Shown here piece after piece: positions 20,129 to 31,630 of a stretch of 64,000 nt of DNA. Position 1 is the first letter of the stretch, and each line of letters starts with the position of its first letter. Under the pieces are notes generated by a model, which searched no databases, was not told where the DNA came from, and saw only the letters and a list, made by a program, of their open reading frames with translations. The translations under genes were made by a program, and so were the position numbers. Source of the DNA: Gracilariopsis chorda (lineage: Eukaryota; Rhodophyta; Florideophyceae; Gracilariales; Gracilariaceae); contig NBIV01000023.1 in NCBI GenBank assembly GCA_003194525.1, positions 372,001 through 436,000 of the forward strand, written 5' to 3'.

Positions 20129-22303
20129 ATGTCGAGAAATCCCTCCGATGCGGAGCCAGTGGTTACGCGTAGTCGCTCCCGCGACAACGCGGACACTTCC
20201 GAAGTTCGGTTCGTACCCCGTATCCCTATACGGACAAGTTCCAGCGGTACTGGCGCCGCCGCATCGCGGAATGATACCCCCGACCGGGAACCCCGGAACC
20301 TCCTTTTGCCCTCTTTATCACCCCCGCAGGGGAATGCAGCATCGACTCCGGCTGTTGCCGCAGTGCCCCAGGCACCCCGGCCTGCTCCCGCTGTCGCGGC
20401 TTCAAGCCCCCGTGGAACGGGCGATAAAACCCCCCAGGGGACTTCCCTGGAATCCCAGGTCCGCGCTCTGTGGACCGCCCATGACACCCTTGTAGGGGAA
20501 CGAAAATCCCTCCAAGAGGTGGTCTCGGCAACCCGTGTAAAGGAGGTCGCGGAGGAACTCCTTATTTTACGGTCTGACGTCAACTCCGTGTTGGAGAGTT
20601 TGGGACAACCCGCCACCTTCATCGAAGGAGTTGAAGCCCGATTTGATCGGATTGGTGCCCGCCTGGAGACGCTGGAGCAGTTCGTCCTCATGGACAAACC
20701 ATCCCCGGATGATCCAGTAAACGGGGCATCGCACAACGACCAGCTTGCTGGGAAGAAGAAACGCCGTCATCGACGGAAACACCACCGAAAATATTCGGAA
20801 TCCGATTCTTCGACATCGTCGGAATCATCCCGAAACCATTCGGTTACCTCGAGCTCCTCGGACTCCGACTCTGAGGACGAGAAGCGAGGCTACTTCTCCC
20901 GCTCGAAGCGGTCATCAGCCACTGAAGGTGTGGTCCGAACCCGCCAGAAGGGGAGAAGACACCCCGGTCTCCGGGAATTGAAGCCGACAAACCTGGATTA
21001 CCGGAAGCGTTTATCATACCGGTACTACCGGCTCGAAGATTCGTCACTTGGACGTACGCCCCGTGGTACGGGAAAGGTGCGAGAATGCATTAAGCGAATG
21101 CAGCTCTCGCTCCGCAACCAGTATTTTACTGGAGAGGACCCGGTCCTAGTACTGGATTTCCTATCCCGCTTTGTAGCGGAGGCCGATATCCTCGGTATGA
21201 ATGAGGGACAAGCCTATTTGGCTTTACCGTATTTCTTACGGGGAGTGGCGGAGGACCAATACACCTCTGTCAGAGGATCTTCTCGCGCCTCCGAGGGAGG
21301 AGTTACTTGCTGGCCGGAGGCTGTGCAGTATCTTCTGCGCTCCTACGCCACCAACACCGCTATTCAGCAGGCTATCCTCGCTTTGCGAGATACACGCCAG
21401 CGTGCTGGAGAGACCGAGACCGATTACTCGGTGCGCCTTAACAAGGCTTTCCACAGATGTGGTAACGTATACCCCGCTGGGGAGCGCAGTACCATGTTCG
21501 TCGATGGTCTTGAGCCGGCAATCCGGAGTTTACTTACCCGTTATCGGGAGGACAAGCGGAGGATCACCTACCTCGAGCTGGTCCAACACGCTCGAGCGGA
21601 AGGGGATGCACTTCGTGCAAGAACTCCGAACAATCGGTCTAAATCCGCCAAGGCGTTGTTGCTGGAAAGCGAAGCTTCCTCTCTCCCACTCACCGCGGAT
21701 GGGAACCCTGGACAGGGATTTGATACCGTGCATTTAGTGCAGGGGGATGGTGTGTCAATACCCACCAGTGATTTACCGTCAACGACGGAGATGACCCGTG
21801 ATACGGGAACGGAATACCCCGTTTTGTACAGTGGTAACAGTTGGGTTCAACCCCAACGACTCCCGTTTTCAAACGGTCAATCCCGTTATCAACGGCCTGG
21901 ATGGACTGACACCCGCCCTGCAGTCCGCTTCTCCGATACTCGGAATAATAATCTGCGTGTCGCGGTGCTGGCTCTCATTTGCCACCTGTGCTATGCCCAT
22001 GGCCATACCTCTTTTAAGTGTATTTGTTCACTGAAGGATATGGCCCAGGTGGTGGCAAATTATGAGGCCCTCACTCCAGAGGAGAAACGTTCCGTCCCGA
22101 CGGCTCCCTACCTCCGTGCTAAAACGGACTTTTCCCACGCCCTACCACAGACCCCGCGTGCGCGGCAAGCTTCATACACCCCGATTTGGGAGATCACGCA
22201 ACCATCCGTTGCAACCCCCGCTTATGCGGATAGAAACCCCCGTCAACGGGATGAAGCACTCTTTGTCGAGGAAACCAACCCACCGCCGAAGGCGGAAAAC
22301 TAA
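20129..22303 (+). CDS. gag: gag-like polyprotein of element B
   Basis: Open frame of 724 codons from an ATG at 20129. It has a Pro/Ala/Ser-rich N terminus, a basic KKRRHRRKHHRK tract followed by a long Ser run (about 210-260), a capsid-like core (about 290-500) and a zinc knuckle CHLCYAHGHTSFKC near residue 615. The last part is rich in Pro and charged residues. It looks whole as a frame. The coding sequence is unusually full of short perfect inverted repeats. It is followed after a short gap by pol in another frame. Confidence 0.8.
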   Translation: MSRNPSDAEPVVTRSRSRDNADTSEVRFVPRIPIRTSSSGTGAAASRNDTPDREPRNLLLPSLSPPQGNAASTPAVAAVPQAPRPAPAVAASSPRGTGDKTPQGTSLESQVRALWTAHDTLVGERKSLQEVVSATRVKEVAEELLILRSDVNSVLESLGQPATFIEGVEARFDRIGARLETLEQFVLMDKPSPDDPVNGASHNDQLAGKKKRRHRRKHHRKYSESDSSTSSESSRNHSVTSSSSDSDSEDEKRGYFSRSKRSSATEGVVRTRQKGRRHPGLRELKPTNLDYRKRLSYRYYRLEDSSLGRTPRGTGKVRECIKRMQLSLRNQYFTGEDPVLVLDFLSRFVAEADILGMNEGQAYLALPYFLRGVAEDQYTSVRGSSRASEGGVTCWPEAVQYLLRSYATNTAIQQAILALRDTRQRAGETETDYSVRLNKAFHRCGNVYPAGERSTMFVDGLEPAIRSLLTRYREDKRRITYLELVQHARAEGDALRARTPNNRSKSAKALLLESEASSLPLTADGNPGQGFDTVHLVQGDGVSIPTSDLPSTTEMTRDTGTEYPVLYSGNSWVQPQRLPFSNGQSRYQRPGWTDTRPAVRFSDTRNNNLRVAVLALICHLCYAHGHTSFKCICSLKDMAQVVANYEALTPEEKRSVPTAPYLRAKTDFSHALPQTPRARQASYTPIWEITQPSVATPAYADRNPRQRDEALFVEETNPPPKAEN

Positions 22304-22320
22304 CTGAGGGAGTCTCCCCT

Positions 22321-25300
22321 TTGGGAGAGGCGTCCTCAAGAACGAGGCTGTTGGCGCCCGAGGCGTCCTCGCCTCGCTCCCCGGTGAAAGTCCTCTCGAG
22401 GAAAGACACCGCCGACGCGGACTCTGCGCACCTCAGTGTGTTGCGTCGCCCGTGGATACGGAGTAAAAATCCCCGGATTCCCGATAGAGTCTTGGTCTTT
22501 GGCAAGCGCAACTATAAGCTCTATGCCGACCTTGGCCTTGATCCCCAGTTTATGGTGAGGTTTCTCACCGTCCTGGATACAGGTGCAGGCCCCAAATTCG
22601 TTGTGGAATCATTGTTACCCCCGCTTGTGCGGTCGCGTATGCGCTCTGACGCGGTCCCCAACATTTCGGATGCGAACAACAATCCGTTACAAACGGTGGG
22701 CACAGTGGACCTCGTCGTGAGACTTGGTACCTCCGTGGTGAAGTTGGACGTCATCGTTTGCTGTTCATTGGCAGCACAAGTGATACTGGGATGTGATTAC
22801 TGCGACAGATTTGTCGAAGCAATCAGGCCCCGCCTCAGGCGTGTAGAACTTGACGACGGATCGTCGGTTCCGATTGTTCGCCGCCCGCTAAAGCGGTCCT
22901 CTCGGAAACAAGTTCCACTCCCTGCTGCGCAGGAATCACCGCCTGCGTCCCGCGAGCCCACCAAGCTCCGCGTCGCTGCCTCGGTTCCTATACCGGCTGA
23001 ATCCCAAGTATGGGTGCAGGTAAATTCCCGTCAACACGGTCTTCGGGTTATACAACCCCTTGCCTCGTTGTTCGAGAAATCCCAGCTGGCGCTTGCTAAT
23101 GGAATTGTCTCCATTTCCCCGGATGTTCCTTTCCGGATATTGGTTGCCAACCTTGGCAAACACCCCCAGTATCTGGTAAAACACCAAGTAATTGGGAGTG
23201 TAACCCCCCATCCTATGGGAATACTGCCAACGAAAATGACAGCCGTCGATGTACTCGGAGTTACCACCTCTTCTGAGGAGTTCGCCCCGCCGTCCGAAGA
23301 CGTCAAGTCTAAGGAGTGGGAGGAAACCGCTACTTCAGCGTCGAACACACCGAGTACCTCGGAATTGCGAACCACACCTGTTCCACAGGACAATGCTCCA
23401 TCGAGCAACGACCGGATTGATCCGGAAAAAGCACTTGAAACGCTGGACTTCAGCCACGTGCCAGAGTTGCACCGCGACAAACTCCGTACCATGTTACGGG
23501 AATTCACCACAATGTGGGATGGCTCGCTTGGCGAGATTAATGCAACGGAACACCGGATCGATTTAATCCCCGGTGCGCGACCGGTTGCACAACCCCCTTA
23601 CAGGGCAGGTCCGAAAGCTCGGGAAGAGGAGCAGTCCCAAGTGGACAAGATGCTCCGTGCAGGTGTGATTGAGCCCGCTCAATCACCCTGGGCATCCCCA
23701 GTTGTACTGGCTTTAAAGGCCGACGGAACCTGGAGGTTCTGTGTCGACTACCGCCGGCTCAATGCCGTGACTGTTAGGGACACTTACCCCATCCCTCGTA
23801 TGGACGAGTGCATTGACTCCCTTGGAGACGCCACCGTGTTCACGGCCCTTGATACCAATTGGGGATATTGGCAAGTACCTGTCAGACAGGAGGATCGCGA
23901 CAAAACCGCATTCACCTGCCATGCAGGAACGTACCGCTTCAAGCGGATGCCATTTGGGCTAACCAACGCCCCCGCCACCTTTCAGCGTGCAGTAGATATT
24001 CTACTCAACCGCTTTAAGTGGCGGAGTTGTCTGGTCTACCTTGATGATATTATCATCTTCTCCAACTCGTTGGACGACCATCTCACTCACGTCCAAGACG
24101 TGCTGACCGTACTCCGTGATGCGGGAATTACCCTCAAGTTGAGGAAATGCGAGTTTTTCACAGATACTGTGAAGTATCTGGGTCACATTATCCGTCCTGG
24201 ACGGTTCGCGATCGAGAAAGCTCGAGTCAAATCCCTCGTTGAGGCGAAAGAACCCCGTACTCAAACGGAACTGCGCTCCTTTCTGGGGCTGGTCAACGTC
24301 TATCGACGGTTTATCCCGAACTTTTCGGATACTGCAGTGCCCCTGAACGCGTTGTTGCGAAAGGGGAACCCCCCAAAACTGGGAACATTTACGCCCGAGC
24401 AATCGGAAGCTTTTAACTCCTTAAAGGAGGCTGTCACATCAGCACCAATCCTACATCTCCCAAAACTTGGGTTGCCATACTCCGTAGATACGGACTCGAG
24501 TGACTACCAAGTCGGGTGTGCTCTTTTTCAAACCACCCCCGAGGGGGAACGACATCCAATTGGTTATTGGTCACGTTCGCTCAATGTTCATGAGCGGAAC
24601 TACTCCGTATCGGAGAAAGAGTGCCTCGCCGTCGTATGGGCGATGACCACTCTGCGCCCCTACCTTATGGGAATTCACTTCACCGTGTACACGGATCATT
24701 CCTCATTGAGGTGGTTGATGAATATCTCCGACCCGTCGGGACGCCTCATGCGCTGGAGATTCCGCCTCGCGGAATATGACTTTCAAGTCATTTATAAAAA
24801 GGGTGCGCAGAACACCCAGGCCGACGCTTTGTCGCGGTTACCCATAAGTGGGGAAGCATTCCCAACGGAGGATGATGAAGTCCCATGCTTCATGGCTATA
24901 GACCCGGATGATCCGGAATATGCCGTCAAGGCTAGGCCAGAAACCTGGGACGAGGATGCTGATTTTGACGAACTACTCGCATCGCGAGATAAATCTGAGA
25001 ACCCGTTACCGGGAAACTTTGTACCGGTATCACCGGAAGAAATGATCCGAGAACAATTCGGCGACCCATTCTGTATGAGAATTCGTGCCCGTATCAACGG
25101 TGGTGAAGATCTCCCTTTCGGGGTAAACGACAAAGGCTACCTCGTAAGAAAGGTCGAAGCCCGCACACAGATTGTGGTACCACATTCCCTGCAATCGCGG
25201 GTGTTACATCTATCACACTACGCCCCCATTGGAGGTCACCCAGGTGGGAGGAAACTCTACCTAACCCTGCGAAGGGATTTCTATTGGCCCGCAATGGCGG

Positions 25301-27882
25301 TGGATTGCTACGCAACTGTGCGGTTTTGTAGCGAATGCGCAAAGAATCGCGTCAAGCTCCGCAAAAATGCGAAGAAGATGAAACTATTCCCCGCAAGGGC
25401 GCCACTCGAGTTTATCGCAATTGATCTTCTCGGACCACTACTCACCACAAAACGTGGAAACAAGTTTCTACTTGTCATCACCGACCGCTTTTCTAAGCTG
25501 GTACGGACTGTCCCTCTTCGGAGGATAACCGCTCTCACGGTGGCCCAGGCTCTGGTGACACACTGGATTTTTGTCTACGGTCCCCCTGTGGAGGTGCTCT
25601 CCGACAACGGGAAGCAGTTCGTGAGCAAGTTCTTCCAGGATGTTTGTCGCATCCTGGATGTCAAGAACTTGTTCACGACTACCTACCACCCCCAGTGTAA
25701 TGGGCAAGTTGAACGGTTTAACCGGACGTTAGTCGCGGCGTTACGTTCCTACGTCGCAGACCACCCAAAGAACTGGGACATGTACGCTGATGCGGTAACC
25801 TACGCGTACAATACGCAGGTACACCGGACTACCGGAGTTTCGCAATTTGAGTTGGTTCTATCTAGAACACCCCCGCCTGTGGCGCTGGAACCCCAAGCTA
25901 CCTTGGACAATTTCCAATCAGTGGGTATCTACCAGCAGCAATAGAAGCAATGGCTTTCCAAGCTGGTTCCTGCTGCGCGGAAGTCTATGGCACGGGCCCA
26001 AGCCGCTTACAAGCGGGATTTTGATGCTCGCTTGTGAGGGAAACCATCCCCGATTCGGGCGAATAACTACGTCTTCATCAGGAAGGAGTACTACAACCCG
26101 GAACGGGAGAAGCGTCACAAACTCTGGCCTGTGGCGTATGGACCCTTCAAGGTCATCTCTGTTAACACCGACACTGTCGTGGTAGAGATGGGCGACACGC
26201 ACGAACGGATTTCCCGTGATCGTGTTGTCCTTGCCCCTCCTCCCTCGTCAGAGGTAGTCCTGGATCCAGGCAACCCCGTTTCTACGGACTCTGCAACACC
26301 GGAACCATCCGGGAGTACTAGATCTACGGTACTACCACACCCCAGCCGGGGACTCTCAGACCTACCGACTCTGTCGGACTCACCGGCTCAGCCGGGTAAT
26401 TCGGGCCCCTCAGCGCCCGCCCCTACCACGTCTGCCCCACTGGCGCGCATCTATACCCGCCAGGCGGGGAATGTTATCCCTTATCCCGCCGCTCCGTCTA
26501 AGGAGGGGGAGGAGAACACTCGTCTTCGAGGAACAATATCGCCGTCGCAACGGGAAACACACCGTAACATACGGAACACTGACCGTGGAGCACGGAGTAT
26601 GTCACGCGACACTAATCCCCCGTTCCCGGGCAGTGCTGTGCAACAGGAACCAGACGCGCAGGCCCCGCAAAAGCGGCAAATACACCGTTTGTCACGGGAA
26701 AACGAGAAGCCTCACTCCAATACCGCAGCAGCGGAAAGGCAATCGCCCGATGCCTCGAAGCCGCCGTTGGCGGAAGTCCCCGCGGAAGCAGTTAAATCAG
26801 GTCGATCAGACCCGCGCCTTGCGGAGAAGGGGCGCCCAGATACGCCGGCCTCACAGGGAAATACCCACACCCCTCTTAGGGAAAAAGGCAGCCAAGCCGC
26901 AGTTGAAGCTTTAAGCCCTGGCTCGCAAGCACCGGAAACGCCTCCCGTCGTTGACGGAATCGAAGCCCCCGCTACGGGGAATAATTTGCGCCAACCCCCG
27001 CATCGCTGCGGCGAAGAACCGAGGAACTCGGGAAAAACGCGCGCCATTGCCCGCTCGAAACCGGTCGTACCGGACGCTGCTCCTCCTCATGCAGATGGTG
27101 CACCGCGCTTAGCTGCAATTCCCCTGAAAAGGGTATCATCGGCACCTGCCCGGCACCCCCCAAAGGGGAATTTTGACCAAAATACCGGTGTACCGGAGTT
27201 AGCCCCAGGCAACCCGTCAGTAGCCGGGGACACCACGGCATCGCCGGAACGTATGGTGCAGAGCGCTCGGGCGCCTGGCAGGGAGGCGGTTTGCCACCCA
27301 ATCACCGTGTCGCACGGGACCCCCCATGGGATTGTGGAAATGACGATCCCGCAGGAGCGGTCATCTTCCCGCAAACTCGCGGTTCGTGAGCTCAACCGCG
27401 AAGGCGGAGCCCAAGTCCCCTGCCGACTGGCGGTTCGCCCGCAATACCGCGAAAGCGGAAATGAACCTGCCCCAATGGGGAATGACTTGCCGGTGAAAAC
27501 CGTGGCACCACACACCCTCTTGAGGGATATCTTCCCGCATGAGCAGCGGCCGCTATCACAGCGCACGGCAACGCCGGAGTTATCGCCGAACACCCTGCTA
27601 AGGGACATTATACCGCACAGCGGGCAGCCCCCGCAAGGAAGTACAACCACCACCCGGCACGGCCGGCAGGTCTACGAACAAGAGTTCGTAGTAGACCGAC
27701 TTGTCGGACACACCTGGGACCAGGATGGTATTCTACAATACCGCGTCCGCTGGTACGGGTACGACCCCAGTGGGGATACGTGGGAGCCAGTTGAAAACCT
27801 CCCACGGTCGCAGGTCCTGCGATACCACCGTCAAACGGGAACTGCAGCTCCAGCCACGCTGGTAAATGCCCAAGTTGGGTAA
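22321..27882 (+). pseudogene. pol: pol to chromodomain region of element B
   Basis: Domains in order: protease DTGAG near 22575, reverse transcriptase with YLDD near 24038, RNase H (TDHSSLRW) near 24700, integrase zinc finger near 25200, DDE core 25380-25860, and a GPF-type module near 26140. A long spacer (about 26270-27650) rich in Pro, Ser, Arg and Ala follows, then a chromodomain at about 27670-27840 (YEQEFVVDRLVG, YRVRWYGYDPSGDTWEP). The region is broken in about two or three places. The spacer is the densest tract of mini inverted repeats in the window. Confidence 0.88.
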
Positions 27883-28189
27883 TGTTGCCGCGCGAACGGA
27901 GGGCGATAGGAAAGGATAACAAGGCAAGGTCCGTCGAAGACGGAGAACTAAAACGAGAATCACCGTTCTAAACGGGAAAGTTTATTCAAGGGAGCAGCTA
28001 GCTCCCCACAACACTATACTACACTGCTGGCTATGCCAGGAAAGAAGAACTAGGAAACAACGGCTGCGGTATCAGGGGATAGTGACTCTGATGCAGAAGA
28101 AATTACCGGAGAACCGGAGACGGCGCACGCGCTTTTATCACCCATTTTCGTCTGGGAACCCTCCGCGTCCGCGGTCGTTTTCCCGTCTT

Positions 28190-28198
28190 AGGGGGGGA
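28190..28198 (+). other. Polypurine tract of element B
   Basis: AGGGGGGGA ends two bases before the TG of the 3' LTR at 28201. Confidence 0.8.
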
Positions 28199-28200
28199 TA

Positions 28201-29026
28201 TGTAGTGCAACGCCCTCAGGCAGGGATTCTGGGTACTTGAACGCTTTCCCGATATTATCGGTTGTGTAGTGTGTATATGAACTACGCCCCACTATGGTGG
28301 ATATAGACACGTGGGACACGGTTTTGGGTCAATTGGCGGTTGGCCACAGTAGTGGATGTTGCCACGAAATGTGGAGTATTTTAGTTGATTTTATTTATTA
28401 TTTTCACACCCATTTCTGGGAAGCTAGTACTTAGTGCGACGGCGCACTGCCGTCGCACCAGTAAACCTTCCCCAACAAGGGACCCCAACCTGGGGAATTG
28501 GCTCTAGTTGTTGCCGCTTGCGCGCGTGCTCTACTCCTCCTTGGAGGGAAACGCCGTAAACCACGGGACATCTAACCCCCTTGCACATCTAAAGGGACCC
28601 ATCACTGGGAGAATAATTGTTCCAATTGCATTGGTGTTTCGCCCTGTATAGGGATATTGTTACCGGCATCGCCGTTCGTCCCCGTCGCTCTCGCGACTCA
28701 CTTCGCCCTCTTTCTTTTCCTCTTCGCCCTTCCTTTTTCCCCTTTTTAGGGTAGCACCTCCCGCTATCCGCGGCCCTCGTGTGCGCATCCGCTCACACAC
28801 CCCCACTTACGTGGAAACATACCTCTACTGAGGATCACACCCCGCTCACGCGGATACCGATTCTTCGCCTTCACCTCCCTGCGCGAGTCGCGACAGGTGT
28901 CCCTGGTCTTACAAACCGGCTTCGCCGTGACACCTCTGGGAGGGCTCTACCCAACTGGGTTCACCTCGTGAGAGGAAGATCCCGAACGTCTTTCGGTATT
29001 TTTCCCTTTTGGGGCATTGCACCACA
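28201..29026 (+). repeat. 3' LTR of element B
   Basis: 826 bp, TGTAGTGCAACGCC to TTGCACCACA, aligned over its full length with 7744-8568 at about 95 percent identity by eye. It contains the GTGCGACGGC/GCCGTCGCAC hairpin (28434-28443 and 28449-28458). Confidence 0.92.
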
Positions 29027-29640
29027 AATACCGGCGTAACTACGTAGGTATTTCGGATTGATCACAAAGAAAGATGAAGAAAGCTGAACTAGGGCCAGAA
29101 AGACGGTAAAACCAGAGACCGGTGTGCCACGCTATGCGGCGGTTTAGAATTTTCCAGGTGAAGGATGCCTTCCGTGGACGGAGAAAAACCACCTGGCGAG
29201 TCGTGCGGAAAGCGGAAACAGACCCGAAGGAGGATGCAGATGCACGGGATGTGGCGGGAAAACTACCCAATACAGGGGCGATACCAGTAATATACGGTAG
29301 ATAAATGTCACATCACAATTAAAGCGCAGAGTACCTGTGGGTTTACCGAGAGCTCGATTTGAGCGAACCGAGTGCGATGACCCTCTGCGAGGAGTAGTAC
29401 ATGGCACAGCGACGTCACGATCCAGAGGCAGATACCTCAGGTCAAACAAAACAGTTATTAATGACCGAAGTCTCGGGTTAACTTTACTTAGTGCTCGCAA
29501 CGACGAAGTCGCGCCCACATAAGTATGTACACTACCAAATAAATTATAATAGGTAACTACAACAGTGCACACCTCTTCAGGTCCACAAACGTGGCCAGGC
29601 CAGTTTCAGGCACCCTGGGGTGTCAACCCAAGTAAAACAT
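29027..29640 (-). repeat. Degraded LTR-like remnant (E), weakly related to LTR of element C
   Basis: Scattered blocks resemble the LTR of C in the same orientation and order: GTGCGGAAAGCGG-AACAGACCC (near 29208), then a TGCGAGGAG block with ATGGC-GCGA (near 29383), then GTGGCCAGGCC near 29590. The match is patchy and the ends are not defined. It could also be a different relative. Confidence 0.4.
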
Positions 29641-29854
29641 AACATTACAGAATGGTGCTGTCGCACACGCACACATGCGTCCACTCATCCTGCAATCCAT
29701 TCTAGATTCATACCTTCCTAGCTGAAACTTCACACAGTAAAAATCCCATTGGCATCACCTCGTACGAGTCCAACTCATATATGGTAGAGCCGTCACGGAA
29801 ACCTTGTCACATTCCTATGAGTGGCATCATCCCGATTTCCACGCCTTTCGCGTT

Positions 29855-30452
29855 TCCCCACATTGCCTTCATAAATATTTCCCAGCTTTGGTATATTCCG
29901 TCCGCAAGGTACTAACGCATCGTAGGCTGTCTGCCATTCACAACGTAAGGGAATGAGGGGAAGAGTTCGCCAGCTATGATCCGCTGCATTGTAGATGATC
30001 TGTCGAGAACGTTTATGTCGTTCAAACTGCAGAGACTACCGAAGAACGTATGAAAAATCTACAAATAACCGTAACATCTTGCTTCCAGAAAAATGGTTTT
30101 GTTCTTTTCCTTTTTCTTCAACTGTCCAGCCCAAGCTATGGAGCAATTTTTCCATTCCCAATGCCGAAAGTCAATACTGCCAATACACCCTTGGAAACCC
30201 TTCGCCGCACTAATAGCCGTTATGCGTTTTACGTCCTCCTCATTCGGTTCACAGAAGTACTCCTTCCCAAACTTACGGAGGACGGTAGAACAAAACCACT
30301 TTAGTGACTGCAAGACTGAATCCCTTGACTTACCTAAATATTCATGTACAGAGTCCGCTGCTGTAACATATGCAAACATACGAGGAGCAGCTACCAATCT
30401 TTGTAACGGATGAGTCACTTCGTGTTGCAGAGCTTCATTTGAACAAAAATAC
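29855..30452 (-). pseudogene. PIF/Harbinger transposase, N-terminal and central fragment
   Basis: The minus strand gives a DDE_Tnp_4-type transposase. THPLQRLVAAPRMFAYVTAA and the FGKEYFCEPNEEDV segment are followed by GFQGCIGSIDFRHWEWKNC, the first catalytic Asp region. The PIF signature SLNDINVLDRSS and YLADGIY (second Asp region) come next. Two in-frame stops interrupt it (30059-30061 in place of an expected Trp, and 29912-29914 in place of a Tyr). The start is degraded upstream of 30452 and the end fades after MKAMWGN. The missing C-terminal signature is found at 6859-7048 on the same strand. Confidence 0.8.
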
Positions 30453-31630
30453 CATCGCCGTCACGTTCTTGATACAAGAGGTTGAATCTTGCGTGTGGCA
30501 TTCTTAGAAGCTTTTAAAATGATGCATTGGAGTATTAGGGATGTGCACCGAGATATTATCGCATAAGAAGTGTAAGAAAACCATCGAAATCACGGTTGGG
30601 GCTGCCTCGTTTGCGGTTTTTTGAGCCAAGTCGTTTGCGAGCGGACACTGTTCCTGTCAGACTGGGTATTGTTTTAGTAGTGACGAGGTAAGATCAATTC
30701 TCGTCACCGCTAGAGTCAGAAGAAGAGAAATAAATAGGGGGTTGCAAGATTGAGATGTTGCCATTTTACAGGCTTGAAAGTTGATCTTTACATCTGGTCA
30801 GCACCACGGCAAACTCTTGTGTGCAATGGGTTAGATATAAACAATGCGGTAGAGTTGCGCTGGGATTCTATTCCGGTAATTGTGCTAAGTATTAGAGCAA
30901 TAGATATACCCAATTAATATTGAGCACTTGACCAGAAATTTTGCATTAGAGAGGCGAATAGGTTCATCGGGTAGAGATGCTCTGAGAACGAGAATATAGA
31001 ATATTCGGTACCTATACCATCAGTGCTTGACGCCAAGTCCTACTGATGCATGTTTGTGATTTAGCATTCTATTACTCCTGAATATTAAGTGTCTATAGCT
31101 GTAGAAGTGATTGGGGAGGGGCACCGATACACCAAATGGCTAGGTCGCTAAAAGCCAAGGAACTTGGCGTGTAGTACTTGGATGTTGCTATTTCTCTGTG
31201 CGCAATGAATGGAATACTGTGCAAATAATTGCATTCAAATATCTCGGTTGTTCTTTATTACTGGTTCTCGACCAAAATATCATACATGCTCTGAAGTGCT
31301 CTGTTACGTCCAGTGAGCCCATTGACCACGATAATGACGGGCCTTTGAGTCCATGTCATTGGTATCCACTTTCCACGTCACAAATTTTGCGTTCACCCAG
31401 CCTTCCACGACATTCACTTCTGAAGAACTTGCAAGGGGCCTCTTCCACACCCCTGTTACACCCGCCCAAGCAAGTTCCGTCCGCTTAGACCCCTTTTTTT
31501 CAGTGGAGCTTCTCACAGAAACAGTTTTGGGCTTCTGGACATTACAATCTTTGTGCAAACTGGCTGTTGATGATAAGCTTGAATATCCAACCAGTACTTT
31601 GAACACCCCCAACCGTTGTTTGCGAAAACC
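30453..31630. other. Gene-free stretch
   Basis: AT-rich relative to both sides. No open frame with family resemblance was seen. It marks the change from the retroelement block to the host gene island. Confidence 0.5.

Larger units (their letters stand above)
7744..29026 (+). mobile_element. Ty3/gypsy chromovirus-type LTR element B (family 1), interrupted by element C
   Basis: Parts in order: 5' LTR 7744-8568; start of the primer-binding site at 8572; insertion of element C (8582-20031) with its duplicated target; remainder of the leader from 20037; gag 20129-22303; pol to chromodomain 22321-27882; polypurine tract 28190-28198; 3' LTR 28201-29026. Without C the element would be about 9.8 kb. 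The LTRs differ at roughly 35-40 positions in 826 bp (4-5 percent), older than C. It is broken, with about two or three breaks in pol. No clear target duplication is visible: the left flank is CTGGG within D2 and the right flank is AATAC. The 5' junction may therefore be a recombination product. Confidence 0.9.
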
